64,000 nt of DNA. Origin: Nectonema munidae. Its lineage: Eukaryota; Nematomorpha; Nectonematoida; Nectonematidae. Shown one piece after another: positions 37,501 to 48,168 of this stretch; position 1 is the first letter of the stretch, and each line of letters begins with the position of its first letter. Both the position numbers and the translations under genes were made by a program. The notes beneath the pieces were generated by a model. The model made no database searches, was not told the DNA's origin, and saw only the letters and a list, made by a program, of their open reading frames with translations. The stretch spans positions 496,001-560,000 of the forward strand of contig JAUIRK010001056.1 of assembly GCA_030549495.1 (NCBI GenBank), read 5' to 3'.

Positions 37501-40500
37501 TTTGTTCCTATTTTTAAAATGATAGTTTAAAGTAAGATTTTTTTTGTTTCATTCTAACTCGTATATATTTAACCGATAATTGATAGATAGTTAGTTTCTT
37601 TGCTAAATAGTTTTGTAAAAATGAGTACGTATTTATACCCTTTCCTTTGCTAATAAAGAGTTTTTTGTTTTTGTCTTTCATTTGGATACATTTCAGCAAA
37701 TTATACGTAACCTTTTAAACAAAACTTTCAACGCAAAATATATATATTTATTTTAATACCTTTTTTTCTTATTCTTTAAAAATAGTCATCCATTTTTTTT
37801 TTTTGAAAAATAAAAAAAAATTTTTAAGGTGACAACGAAAACGTTCAAATGCTTTTTAATTTATCGATAAAGATTAAAAAAAAAGATATTATTTTGTTAA
37901 AAGTAACGATAACTATAACAAAGTTATTTTTAGTATAAGTATGGCCAATCAAGGTTTGTTTAGGCGGGCGGAAAAATATACTGATACATTTGTCCATGCC
38001 TTGATTGAATCTCAATTTCTCATTCGTCGATAATTTCGCATTTTTCATGCTACTACAAATAAATCTTGATTATTCGATATTAATCTTTGGTGTCATTTAT
38101 TTTAAAATAAGGTTCACTTACAAACATAAAAAATACACTTTGATTATATGAAAGAATTATACTTTTTATGATATTATTTTTAGATTCACCCGGAAGTGCA
38201 TTTATCGAACCAGTGAAGCCTATCTTCGAATTAGAACCGATAATCATTTCTTGTTATTCGGAAGACGCTGGAAATCCTCCTGCCAATTACAGATGGATGA
38301 AGGAGGGAACCGAAGCCTCTCTTTTAATCCAGCCCATATTTTCTATTCCAAAAGCAACTCTTCAAGACGCTGGCTTCTACACTTGCATTCCGTTTAACGA
38401 ATTTGGCAATGGACCAGCTACCAGCGTTCAAGTCGTTGTCAATGGTATTCTCCCCCTTTTATGATTCTTCATTTGTGATGTTAAGAATTTTCTAACTTCG
38501 CATTAGGATGTATTTGTGGTAAACGTAATAAGAACTCTTTTTTTTATCTAATATTTTTAATAGGAATTCGTAGGATTCTAACTAAGGTAAGAATATGTTA
38601 ACGGCATCCATAATGTATGAAATTTTTAGCAAGAAGATAACTTTTCAGTTATACTATTATGATGAAATGTCGAGAGTTATGATGTGTTGGTGTGTTCGTG
38701 ATTATTTGTTTGCTGACAATCTGACTCGTGTTTATGTGTCGTATGATGATGTCTCTAGTGATTAACCCGTTATCGACCAGAATTATCAGACGAGATCTAC
38801 TGTAAAGCAGAAGATTTGTATTAAAAAGCATTGATAAAAGTAGACGATTCATATTTTTGTAAAGTCGACATATATCGACTGTGATCGATGACCGGTTAAT
38901 ACTAGAAATACTAAGTGATCATATTGACCGTTAAATGATACAATCAAGTCAGATGCCAAGACCTCTATACATTAAGATCTGACTTTGCCACATTTTTCAT
39001 ATCTTTGATCACTAAGACTATTTCCGCGCTCAACTTTTTAAAAAATAATTAAAAAGAATTTAAATTGGGACAAATAGGTATGAAGTTTGTGTGCTATAAT
39101 ACTCAAATTGCATATAAATAAATATGTGTTTATAACGTCCAAAGGCCAATTAGACTATTTGTTATTTATACGTAAAACATTATTCCAGTGTTTCTAGTTT
39201 TAAGCGATGAGTGATGAAATGTCGCCTATTCTTTGATAGTAGTAAATATTTGTGATACTTTAAATACCCATCCAACCATAAAACGCGCCTTTTTCTCTAA
39301 AAAAAACCAATTCTAAAGTGAGGCAATGTCCTATTATTATCGAAAGGAACATTTTTTAAAATCAAACTAATGCTTCTCACATCCTCTCATTTTCGATCAT
39401 ATGAATGAAATATCTTTATACTTCTGTGTGCTATTTATTTGTCCCGAAAATCGGGAGTGCTTATAAATGCGGGTAAGATTTTTTTCACAAAGTTTTCCTT
39501 CTAAAGACAGACTTGTCTCATAAACTGGCGCGCATTATATCTAGGTTAAGGCCGTAGTTAATAAATTTGCACTTGGGCGTGAGTGAATTTATCTAGATGG
39601 CTTGCATCGATACCACAACGTAAATGTTGCAATAAAACTTCAAAACGTTGAAAGCTAAATGATGCAGGTGTCTAGGTATGCAAAATAAGAAGACATACTG
39701 TGACCTCCATTTTATTTATAAAAGGCTATATTATTAAATAACGAGAGAGTCATGGTTGACTCGCTAGTGTGTAACTTCGTTTAGTAGAAGTTTTGTGTTC
39801 AAATACAGAACTCACTAAGTATATCAGTATTTAAAGGTATAGCAGTTGGAGTAGGTATGTGGGGGTAAATGTTGATTTTGAGAAAGGAATAACAACTTGT
39901 TTCAACAGTATTTATTATTTTTATTCAACCTTTTTTCTAAATTAGCGAATAATTCTCTTTGTAGATTCTTCCTTGCACTTTATCTGAGCAATGCTAAAAG
40001 ATATTTTCGTGTTTATAATTCTGAATTCTATTTTAGCTCGACCAAAATTTATTGATTCCCTTATTTCTCACAATGTTGTCAATGCAACGCACCAACACTA
40101 CACTCTAGACTGCATTTTTACGGGCAAACCCGCTCCAAACATAACATGGCTGCACAACGGTGAAGTTATTTCAACGCATGACATCGCATTTTCACACTTT
40201 ATCACTTCCTCGAGTATTGACAAGCATAGTGCCTATTTACTCAAGGTAATACTTTCTCCCTTTTTATTTCAATATTTTTATGGAGGATGCTTGAAGGGGT
40301 AAATTTGATATCGTGGTGTTTGATTTATACTTAAAAATATCTTTGTCAACAAATCAAAAGTATACATAAATTTCAAAATAATATTGCATTATATAGATAT
40401 TAAAGTTAAGGCGTAACTTTTTGAATTTTAAAAAAGTCATTGGTTTGTATACAACCCCAACATGAAAGTTAACCAAGACGAAAATAAAAATTTTTAAAAG

Positions 40501-43500
40501 TCTGCCATAAAATGGATGCAAAAGTTTATTTTGCTTTAAAAAACAAACACTAAATATTTTATGCATTACAAGTAACACCGATGTAAAGTCCATTGTTTTT
40601 AAGACTTTTTCTCAGGGGCTCTATAAAACCTTTATGCATCACTGAGGTAAACAATGGGATGATTGATTTTAATTCACAAAATTTTATCAAATGTAACTCA
40701 AAAATATTGGCCTTGAAAATATTTCTTTCCAACTAAAAAAAGTTAGCGGTTGCCTTCTTTACTGTATTTTTTGTTTGCTGCTAATAATTAAACGATCGTT
40801 ATACAGAGCCCGCGCTACCTATATATTTTTGGCACAAGTGCCCCCCCCCCTAGTTTTATTTTTTGCCCCCTGAAAATTTTCAACTTGCCCGAAATGTCTT
40901 AACTTAAGAAAAAATTATAAAAACATATAGATGTGCAAGTAACTTTGACAACATGTATGCCATATATTGGAAACAAAACTGTTTGAAAATAAAATTTTTG
41001 TTCAAACTGTCAAAACTAATTATGATTGATTCAAACCTCTCTTTTCTTTGAATTGACTACTCTGCTCAATTCAAAGAAAATTTTCAATTCAAAGAAATCT
41101 GAGCTCGCCACTAGGTCTTAATATTACATGACAGAAAAACATAATCTGTCTTTCGTGAAATCAAGGCAACTTGAAGGAAGGGGCAGAGCACATCCCCATA
41201 AAGGCAAAAGGAAATTATTTTAAGCTATTGTTTCTTTATTCTAACGGCATTGAAATCATCTTATATTGAATTATTTGCAATGATAAGTTGTGCGAATATA
41301 TTTATAAGATTTATATCAGACACGATATAACCCATGGGAAGTACATTTCCATTGAGAAGATCAAATTACGTAAAATGAATAATAAATTGCAAGAATTCAA
41401 ATATTCGTGAGCACATATGATATACATTGTGTTAGCAAGCCTTTTTCAATTTGAAAATAAAATAGCGGTTTTGCGAGCAGAGTCGACTTTATAAAAAAAT
41501 ATGAAAGTCTGCGTTTATTAATGCTTTTTAATACAAATAGTCTGCTTTACGCTAGCTATCGTCTGATTATATTCTGGTGGTTAACGGGTTAACCCATTTA
41601 AGACCAAGCAAAGCAGACGATATCTAAAAAAAACGCAGACGATTTATATTCAAAGTCATTGAAAAAAGCAGACGAAGATGAAATTACTTATGTTCCAAAA
41701 TAGGAACATTGGTCGTAAATGGGTTAAAGGACGTAGACCATTTCTTGAGTTAAAGATGGTTTAATAGCATACTTTTTAATCGTTTGCTTTTTCTATCATC
41801 AAATGGATTGAGCAAAGGTTGTAATGATAAGAATTTACAAGCATTCATTTTATAATCTTGTTAACATTTTGAAATTTTCGTAATAAAGAAAAAAATAACG
41901 TTCAGTAGTAAATCTGTTAATTCAAGCACAATGGGACACCATTCTCCGAAAAGTTTTCTTAATTTATATAAAAACTCCTTGAGAAAGAAACCAGATGATT
42001 GAAAACTCTATTTCTTTGGTTAACGGATTAATGTGTTATTTAGTTAGTTTATTAGTTATTGATTATTTTATTTGACTTTTGAGTGAACATTTATGCAAGC
42101 AATCAGAATAGATGTACTTTCGAAGTGGAATTTTTTTAAAAATGTATAAAAATTCAATAATTCCAAAACTCCTTTTTTTTTATCCAGACGAAGTCTTCTC
42201 TGATTTGGAAGAACGAAGTTCGTCCAGAAGACAGAGGCAACTACACGTGTCAAGCGGTTGTCCTTAACTCTGATCCTGTTTCCGTTTCAACGTATCTGGA
42301 AGTGAAGCACAAGCCGGTTCCTCTTCTCCCTCCCACAATGATGAACAAAGTGGCTCTCAGAAAGTATCAGCAAGATGCCAAACTGGAGTGTCTCTTCTAC
42401 GCCAATCCTGCTCCCATCTTTTTATGGAAGCGTGGATCCGAAATCGTAGGGCAGCCTTCTTTTTAATGTTCCTTTGAGCTACAAACTTTTATTTAAATCC
42501 TTTGTTTTGCTCAAAGAAATCAAATGCGTTTGTTGATTCCCTTTTCCCACCCATCTTAATCCAACGGAAAGTTTTTTATTGCTTTAAAAAAGTTTAATTA
42601 AGATATCAATACTCTTAGGTGCCGAATATATGCTATAAGTCGAAAGAAATTAATGGCATTTGCCGTGTATTGGACAATACATCATTATGAGTAAATAATT
42701 ACCATCTAAGCTTTTTTAATTTTTCTTTTTCACTACCCTTCATAAATGAAACAAACTAAATTTCGATATTGCTTTTACTTTTTGGTTTTTTCACATGCGT
42801 ATACATATGTTAGTGAAAAGTATCTACTTTCTTTTAGCTTGCACCCTCAAACTCGCAATATTCTATCAACGAAAGACAGATGTACTTCAATGAGGAGACG
42901 GTTTATGTTAGTGAGTTGATTGTTTTCAATGTTGACGAGAACAGTTATGACATTTATGAGTGCAACGTTTCAAACAACATCGGCTACTCCAAATTTGATA
43001 TTGAGCTTTTGCGCCAAGGTAATTTCTCCCCACGCTTCGCCTTTTCATTCTTATCAATGCTTAATGCGTGTCAATTTTTTCTTAGGAAAGCCAGATCCTC
43101 CCCTTAGCATTGAAATCAGCGAAGTTGACCATGATGTAGCGAGTCTCACTTGGATTCCTGGTTTTGATGGAGGCTTTATGCAGACATTTGAAATATTTTT
43201 GAACCAATTGGATTCACATGGAGGGTATTTTAGTGAAGAACAGAGAATATACGCTGGTACAGTCACTTCCTACACCTTAAAAGGTACTTCAATTCTTATG
43301 GCTATTTTTCTGCGTGTAACCACTTCTCGAAACCAATGTGTTTTATAAATTGTGTCTAATATGCTATGTATGTCCTTGGAACTGGATTTGCGTATTTACA
43401 TTGGTATTGGTACCAGAGGTAACGAAAAGTTCTATAAAAAGGAGAGGAGGAGATGATGAAATAAAAACTGAATTTTATTTATACTCAAAGCCTAGATTTA

Positions 43501-46500
43501 AGTTTTTTCTTTCTTAGAACTTGTAAGAAATTTGCGTATATATTTTGAAAAACACAATTTTTGTTTGGTATGCATTTTCTATCATTTAAAAGTCAACTAT
43601 TAACAATTCTTCTTCTATCAACAGCAGAAACCCTATTGTTCAAAAAGTCTGAAAAACGGTGATATATATAATTAATGATATACCTAACTAGCTGATTTAA
43701 TTAACCCATTAGATCTAGTCCTCTTTTTTAAAACTATTTTGACGTAGTTTTGTATCAAATAATTTAATGCCGTCTACTTTTCCTTGGATCTAATGCACAA
43801 CTAACTAACAATGATCCTACTTTTTGATTTTATTGCCAAGGCCTCTAATGTTCAAAAGGGACAATTGGAAAGGCTGTTTTCGAAAGTTGCTGATTTTCTC
43901 AGGATATAGTACAAAAAATGGATTCGAGAATTCGATGCAGTGGTGGTGTTTTCTGCTCCCACGCTGACTGTTGTACTGATACGTAGTATACAGTTACTTC
44001 ACTTGTTTCACCCCTTAAATCGTTTCAATGGCGTAAATAACATATCAGCGTTATGATTATAGTTAGTCTTATTGTATATCTCATGGCAGTTCCAGAGGTT
44101 GGGGCTACCTCCATTAACCCCTTATCGAAATGCACCATTATAAGTATATATTCATAGGGTAGCAATTTCCCCAATCCACTGTGATGAGATAGACGGTCCT
44201 TACAATAATTTAATTTGATATCACTGCTACTGCGTCTTGAATAGCATTTTGATTTCTTTGCATTATAGACTTATTTCCACTTTCAACATACACTCTTCGC
44301 GTTCAAAGCAGCAATGAACTTGGGCACAGCGAATTCTCCTCCAGAGTAACCTTTAAAACAAAAGCTAGACCATTTGACCCGGAAAGTAAGATTTTGCTGA
44401 TATTCATTATTATCCTTTTCTACTCCTTTTTTGTCTAGATATTCCGCGTGCGCTATCTGCTAACTATTTTTCTTCCAATCGGTCTGTTGTCATCTTCGTT
44501 AAAGATGCTTCCTATGATTTGTGTGCCCAACTATACATCACTCCTCATTTCACCGAATATGACGAGTTTAGACATCCCATAATTTCTTGCAGTAGAGAAG
44601 ACTCTCAGCTCATGACAACGTTTCTTATTGACGTCCCAATCACTTACTCTGATCCCTACGACGAAGACTTATTCGTGTCTCTTTGTGCGCAACACAACCA
44701 CACTTTGTGTGGAGAAAGATTTCTTGTTCAAAAGTGTATGGAAAACCTTTTTTCTCTGAAATTTTTTATCATTAAAAATTTTTTAAGTCAAAGCAGACGA
44801 AATCATGCCGAAGCCGATGAGCAAGTCCTTCGTCATAACCCTTTCCATTTTAATTCCTTGCATCTTCTTGTTTGCTTGTCTCGCCTTCTTCTTTGCTCTG
44901 TTCATTAAAAGGAGGAAAAATCGTAATTAGTTATTTTTCTTTCTGATTCATTACAATGACTTTTTTCATAACCTTTTTTGTTCACTCGAATATTAGCAGA
45001 AAAAGCAAAAATGTATTCTTCTTCAACAAATGGAGCATTGTCAAAGGGTATTTCAGCTGCGTACATTGGCACAGACAAAAGAGAGCAATCCGCGATGGCG
45101 AATGGAAACGGTAGAATTCAAGTTCTGCACCAAAACGGCGTCTACTTTCCCCCGAACAATGCACAGCAGCATCATCACAACGTACATAACCCTCATCCAA
45201 ATTCATTTGTCAATCAGGCTCTGGAAATGGATGAAACGGGTGCTGGCAATGATGCTCACTCGAAGCCAAGCAATGCCAATCATTTAAACAAACCTCCTCC
45301 ACCATATCTTAATTACAATACACCTCCTATAAACAGTACTACACGAGGTTTCAATACTCTAATTTCATTTTGACTTTTCTTTAATTCCAAGTTCCTATAT
45401 ACTACTTTTCTCTCAATGTATGAACTAATACACTTTGAGGCAGTGGTTAGCAGGCGCTGCTCTCAAAGCCTCATGCAGCCCTAAACTTTCTTCTCCGTGG
45501 CTCGCAGAGCAAAGTTGTCGTAAAAATTATGCTGACAATGTCATATTGAAACGGTGAAAATTTCAAAGTTATTTGTCTATTAATTGTACAATATATAGGC
45601 TGTACTTTTATGTCTATGATATGTGTATACAATCAAACTGTAGACTAGAGTGTCCTAAATAATAAGGATCTAACGCTCGTTATTTTTTAAAACTAAATAC
45701 TGTATATAATCATTTGAAACTAAAATGAAATGCTCTAAACATTTTTTCATTTGATGTAGATTATTTGATTATTGTGAATCTTATTCTATTTACCGGTTGT
45801 CGACTTTACAAAAATGTGAATCTTCTGCGTTTTTTAATGCTTTTTAATACAAATCTTCTGCTTTATACTAGATATCGTCTGATTATTCTGGTCGATAATG
45901 GGTTAATGTGTAAATACAATATTGATCAAAACCAATTTCTTTTGTTCAACTATAAATACATTTTAAGATGCAACAAATTGCCTCTTATAAATACAATACT
46001 ACTTGAAAACTGAACTATAAACGCCACATTTAATGGTAAAGATGTTTAGAATGTTTAATTTCACTTTCAAATGCTCTTATATATTGTTTGCAAATAGAAA
46101 AATAATGAATGTCAAACAATTAATTTTTCTTCATTTTGGGACACTACTATACATTAGAGCTAATTTTCCGATGTCGTAGAATACTTTTTAGGAGTAACTT
46201 TATCGAAGTTACTTTTCTATCTCTTATGATTAGGACATATGTTTTCGACAAGATTGACAGCTTGCGATATGAGTGGTATATGCAGGTTTCTTTATTTTTC
46301 AATCTTAAAGTGATTTACTGTGTTGAAAATAGAGAAAGTGATTCTATATCCCATTGGCAAGCTGTAGACCATTGAGACTGTTTATGATTTTGGATAAATG
46401 ATGCTCATAATCATTTATAAATCAAATGCTTCCTTGTTTACGAAACTTCGAAAATAGGCTACCTCGAACTTGTGTCAAAGTTTTTAATTAATCTTCTCAC

Positions 46501-48168
46501 ACACACTACATCTTAGAGTTATTATATAATTAGAAGTAGCGAAAATTAAGATTTCGATTTTAATAACTTTTTCCATATGAATTTTGATAGCGTCGTACAT
46601 ATCGAATTTGTCACTTACTCAAGGACCTAACGCCACGCTCAGGCCAACTGGACCGCCTCGATTAAAATTTAAAACTCCACAAGATCTTTTAGCAGCAAGT
46701 GTAGATTCTTATTATCCAGAAGCGTCAAATTCCAAAGCAAACACACTTCAACAACCACAATCCAGTGCCACGAACAACAACAACCTAAATTACTTTCCCT
46801 ACACTGAAGATGATTCAGGAAACAAGAGTTTTGGTAATATTTCAAATTTCATAACTCACTTTTCATCAACAATTCTCTTAAAATTAAAAGATCGTCGAAG
46901 TACAAATAGTTGAACAGAATATTTTTTGCTGAAAATACATATTTTGAATGTTAGCATGCATTTATTTAAAACCTCTTTAATACTGAAAATGCAAAGTGAA
47001 ACATTCTAAAAAGGTTTACAAAATAGTATTGAATCTAGATTGTCTCTACCGTATTTGATTAGTTTGAACAGTGTTTTTCGAATTTTGTTTTGCGATCCAA
47101 AACTGGGTTAAAAGTTTGTCCCCAAAATTTTTTATTTTTCCAAGAGAGGCACGAAGTCTTGAGTTAAATCTTATTTTCTATGTCTAATTTTTTTTAATAT
47201 AAAACACGTATTGAACTCATGTAAATTATAAAATTGAATAAACGTTTCAGGAGAGAGAAAATAAGGCTAAAAATCAAGACTTTAATGAAGCTTGTTAGTA
47301 TTCAAAATATAAATGAAAATAAAATTTAATATGTGCAGTTTTGGCAAAAATATTTTGTATGAATTTTACATATCGATTTTTTACAAGTGCCACACTTTCT
47401 TATCCCCGCTTTTTAGGTTTCCATCATGAAAATTGAGTTAGTCATTACTTAAATTTTCGATTTACAGCCCAGAACCTGGGGTAGAGTGTAGCTTTCCTGT
47501 TTTAAAGGGTTCTCCAACTCGTAATTCACCATTAAGTTATTATAGCTCTTACCTCAAAGCAGTTAGTGATCAAGGTGAGGAAGGGTAAGAAGTTTGAAAA
47601 AGCTTTCTGCAGAAGTAAATCTTAGAAATAGGCACTATCCTATCCTCATAAAAGGGTGTCCATGTTCAACTACTCAAACCAAACTTTGAACCTAAACTAT
47701 TTTCTTTTTCCACGAAGATTACAAAATTAAGAATTTCATACTTCACAAGTGTATTGAGCGATGTGATGAATGAACACATTGATAGAAAAACTTGGATATA
47801 ACTATAACGAGAGATATACCTTTATTTAACCGAGAATTTAATCTATTTTATTTATTTCTAGTGTTTTATTTTATTTATCAGTTCCTTGGCTTTAATCTAT
47901 TTTTCTTAATTCTATTATTTCAATGCCTACAGTCTAAATAACCCCTTTTTTTGAATTAAAGGTATATAAAAGGATATTTTGATTCCTGGTTCACGGACAT
48001 TTAAAGTTTAACTAGGTCTTTCGTAAACGTTGCAAAGTATGACAACAATCTGTTAACCCTTCTCATTTCTAAATTATATTATACCGATTCGTTCATATTT
48101 AAGATGGAAGTTTTCAAGACAGCATCGATCCGAACAATCAGCAAGTTGTTCATGAAGTGATTGTTTGA
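31400..48168 (+). CDS. ed: Echinoid-like Ig/FN3 cell-adhesion receptor, 18 exons (5' end missing)
   Basis: Echinoid is an adherens-junction adhesion molecule that acts in EGFR, Notch and Hippo signalling and binds PDZ proteins through its C-terminus. Eighteen plus-strand exons join with consistent phases into 1,156 codons: seven Ig domains (C...W...YxC patterns, Ig1 from 31400 to Ig7 ending 43018), an FN3 domain (43086-44385), a second Cys-containing FN3-like domain (44439-44735), one transmembrane helix (FVITLSILIPCIFLFACLAF) followed by KRRKN, and a cytoplasmic tail of about 210 residues ending EVIV. The seven-Ig/two-FN3/one-TM plan and a C-terminal E-[IV]-I-V motif match fly Echinoid (EIIV) and its paralogue Fred. 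The tail is shorter than I remember for fly. The signal-peptide exon is not seen. Nephrin and Sidestep relatives are alternatives but fit the domain count and tail less well. Confidence 0.87.
31622..31792 (+). CDS. ed: ed exon, Ig1 second half
   Basis: Only 60 bp after the previous exon. It encodes YDLKIDNVNLQDDGEYTCV, a textbook Ig F-strand, and ends at the domain boundary in phase 1 (donor gtaatt). Confidence 0.9.
31858..32016. repeat. GTCGGAGTCGG repeat family, copy 2
   Basis: It begins cgttgcagtgtcggagtcgg, contains ggcggagtcg, and ends ctgcgcaacccta, an inverted match to the start of the 13.9-kb copy (agggttgtg). It sits in an ed intron. Confidence 0.45.
32404..32533 (+). CDS. ed: ed exon, Ig2 first half
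   Basis: It encodes EPGPPMLFINP and MEIRVECGSSGGNPRPKI. The usual core Trp of the C-strand is absent: the position reads DITFN. The acceptor ends AAG, and the donor gtatgt leaves phase 2. Confidence 0.78.
33078..33225 (-). mobile_element. tRNA-derived SINE, family A, copy 4
   Basis: Inverse orientation, the best partner of the 17.4-kb copy: aaaaggtaaaggtagcgtag, gagaaggcacaattgcgcc, gggattgaacccaagacctt and gttatcgaaacccagtacct. It lies in the intron that splits Ig2. Confidence 0.7.
33791..33963 (+). CDS. ed: ed exon, Ig2 second half
   Basis: Acceptor aatattatag; the single first base completes the split codon. It encodes FDKGTFLCAINSPAL, the F-strand Cys of Ig2, and ends in phase 1 before gtattc. 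Confidence 0.85.
34613..34888 (+). CDS. ed: ed exon, complete Ig3
   Basis: A whole Ig domain in one exon, phase 1 on both sides: NESVEFSCTAKSNPPPI, IQWEVNQRL, and KDSGSYTCIANNGIGAPS. Confidence 0.92.
35085..35275 (+). pseudogene. hAT transposase C-terminal remnant
   Basis: One frame reads PFSTKYLCEEKFSTLIAIK, and after a shift another reads NRLEVQSDLRYALSSLKPRV, together the conserved dimerisation region of hAT/ZBED-type transposases. A terminal-repeat-like aaagtttgagaaccactc follows at 35385. Broken by a frameshift and stop; it lies in an ed intron. Confidence 0.6.
36118..36211. mobile_element. piggyBac-type MITE, partial copy
   Basis: Keeps the core gactgctttatttttcaatc, then gggacaccggtgtc, and the right end ttttcaaagggtta. 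The left end is missing. Inside an ed intron. Confidence 0.5.
36496..36593 (+). CDS. ed: ed exon, Ig4 first half
   Basis: Acceptor ctgtttag; encodes YPPVIKVMPEVKIKEGAS then LNLTCFVDANPSPFQ. The donor gtaatc is in phase 0. Confidence 0.85.
37180..37369 (+). CDS. ed: ed exon, Ig4 second half
   Basis: Acceptor ctatttcag; starts IKWEKKEE (core Trp) and continues to RSDAGTYICTAFSKMQ. It ends in phase 1 (gtatgt). Confidence 0.88.
38184..38444 (+). CDS. ed: ed exon, complete Ig5
   Basis: Phase 1 on both sides. PIIISCYSEDAGNPPANY then RWMKEG, and LQDAGFYTCIPFNEFGNG. Confidence 0.9.
38763..38899. mobile_element. piggyBac-type MITE, GTCGAC subfamily, copy 2 (best preserved)
   Basis: It begins ttaacccgttatcgaccaga and ends gatcgatgaccggttaa, with TTAA at both edges. 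The interior has atcagacgagatctactgta, aaagcagaagatttgta and gtaaagtcgacatatatcga. 137 bp, in an ed intron. Confidence 0.78.
40037..40245 (+). CDS. ed: ed exon, Ig6 first half
   Basis: Encodes HYTLDCIFTGKPAPNITWLH and on to YLLK; donor gtaata, phase 0, splitting the Ig6 domain. Confidence 0.88.
40805..40900. repeat. GCCCGCGCT-family MITE, partial copy 2
   Basis: agcccgcgctacctatatat then ttttggcacaagtgccccc and a C run closely match the left end of the 1508-1836 element. The other end is not seen. In an ed intron. Confidence 0.6.
41463..41592. mobile_element. piggyBac-type MITE, GTCGAC subfamily, copy 3
   Basis: It starts tagcggttttgcgagcagag, then tcgactttat, has gcttttta then atacaaatagtctgctttac, and ends ggtggttaacgggttaa at 41592. 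The closing TTAA is also the opening TTAA of the next element. Confidence 0.7.
41589..41727. mobile_element. piggyBac-type MITE, abutting copy
   Basis: ttaacccatttaagaccaag at the left and ggtcgtaaatgggttaa at the right form a clear inverted repeat. The interior repeats gcagacga three times. It shares the TTAA at 41589-41592 with the preceding element. Confidence 0.75.
42188..42445 (+). CDS. ed: ed exon, Ig6 second half and Ig7 first half
   Basis: 86 codons, phase 0 at both ends. RPEDRGNYTCQAVVLN closes Ig6; AKLECLFYANPAPIFLWKRG opens Ig7. Acceptor ttttatccag, donor gtaggg. Confidence 0.9.
42838..43018 (+). CDS. ed: ed exon, Ig7 second half
   Basis: Encodes YVSELIVFNVDENSYDIYE then CNVSNNIGYSKFD, the last Ig F-strand and G-strand. 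Phase 0 in, phase 1 out (gtaatt). Confidence 0.88.
43086..43283 (+). CDS. ed: ed exon, FN3-1 first part
   Basis: 67 bp after Ig7. KPDPPLSIEISEVDHDVASL then TWIPGFDGGFMQTFEIFL: the PP start, A/B-strand Trp and the G-x-x-x-x-F/Y-x-I/V pattern of FN3. Confidence 0.9.
43701..43803. mobile_element. piggyBac-type MITE, short copy
   Basis: ttaacccattagatctagtc at the left; the right end ttggatctaatgcacaa is its imperfect inverted repeat. The interior has gccgtctacttttcc. In an ed intron. Confidence 0.55.
44269..44385 (+). CDS. ed: ed exon, FN3-1 end
   Basis: Encodes LSTYTLRVQSSNELGHSEFS, the F-strand Tyr and N-x-x-G-x-S-x-x-S pattern closing an FN3 domain. Phase 1 on both sides. Confidence 0.9.
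44439..44735 (+). CDS. ed: ed exon, membrane-proximal FN3-like domain
   Basis: 98 codons after a 53-bp intron. No strong FN3 signature, but the length and position fit, and it carries four cysteines (DLCAQ, ISCSR, SLCAQ, TLCGE). The donor was chosen as T|gtatgg to keep phase 1; an overlapping gtgtat donor would break the frame. Confidence 0.8.
44794..44922 (+). CDS. ed: ed exon, transmembrane helix
   Basis: Encodes MPKPMSKS, then a hydrophobic helix of about 23 residues, then FIKRRKN as the stop-transfer. The acceptor could be aag (44794) or cag three bases later (44797); both keep frame. Confidence 0.85.
45000..45347 (+). CDS. ed: ed exon, cytoplasmic tail part 1
   Basis: 115 codons: Asn/His/Pro-rich low-complexity tail with QQHHHNVHNPHPN and KPPPPYLNYNTPP. 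Acceptor attagcag; donor gtttca, phase 1. Confidence 0.82.
45790..45906. mobile_element. piggyBac-type MITE, GTCGAC subfamily, copy 4
   Basis: taccggttgtcgactttaca at the left and attctggtcgataatgggtt closing with TTAA at 45906. The interior gctttttaatacaaatcttc then tgctttatactagatatcgtc matches the 38.8-kb copy in reverse. In an ed intron. Confidence 0.72.
46624..46833 (+). CDS. ed: ed exon, cytoplasmic tail part 2
   Basis: 69 codons: GPPRLKFKTPQDLLAAS, then Asn/Gln-rich sequence and NYFPYTEDDSGNKSF. Acceptor ctcaag, donor gtaata, phase 1. Reading through instead would add 27 unlikely residues. Confidence 0.78.
48104..48168 (+). CDS. ed: ed last exon with PDZ-binding C-terminus
   Basis: 65 nt in phase with the previous exon. 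It encodes GSFQDSIDPNNQQVVHEVIV then TGA. The terminal EVIV parallels the EIIV that in fly Echinoid binds PDZ domains of Bazooka and Canoe. The acceptor is ttaag. Confidence 0.75.

Noticed and set aside
46834-46913. Read-through of ed exon 17 to a stop at 46913
   Set aside because: A good donor (gtaata) precedes it, and the extra residues look like intron translation.
47468-47484. Possible last ed exon after tttacag encoding only AQNLG and a stop
   Set aside because: In phase but carries no conserved sequence; the 48104 exon ends in the expected PDZ motif. Kept only as a possible alternative end.
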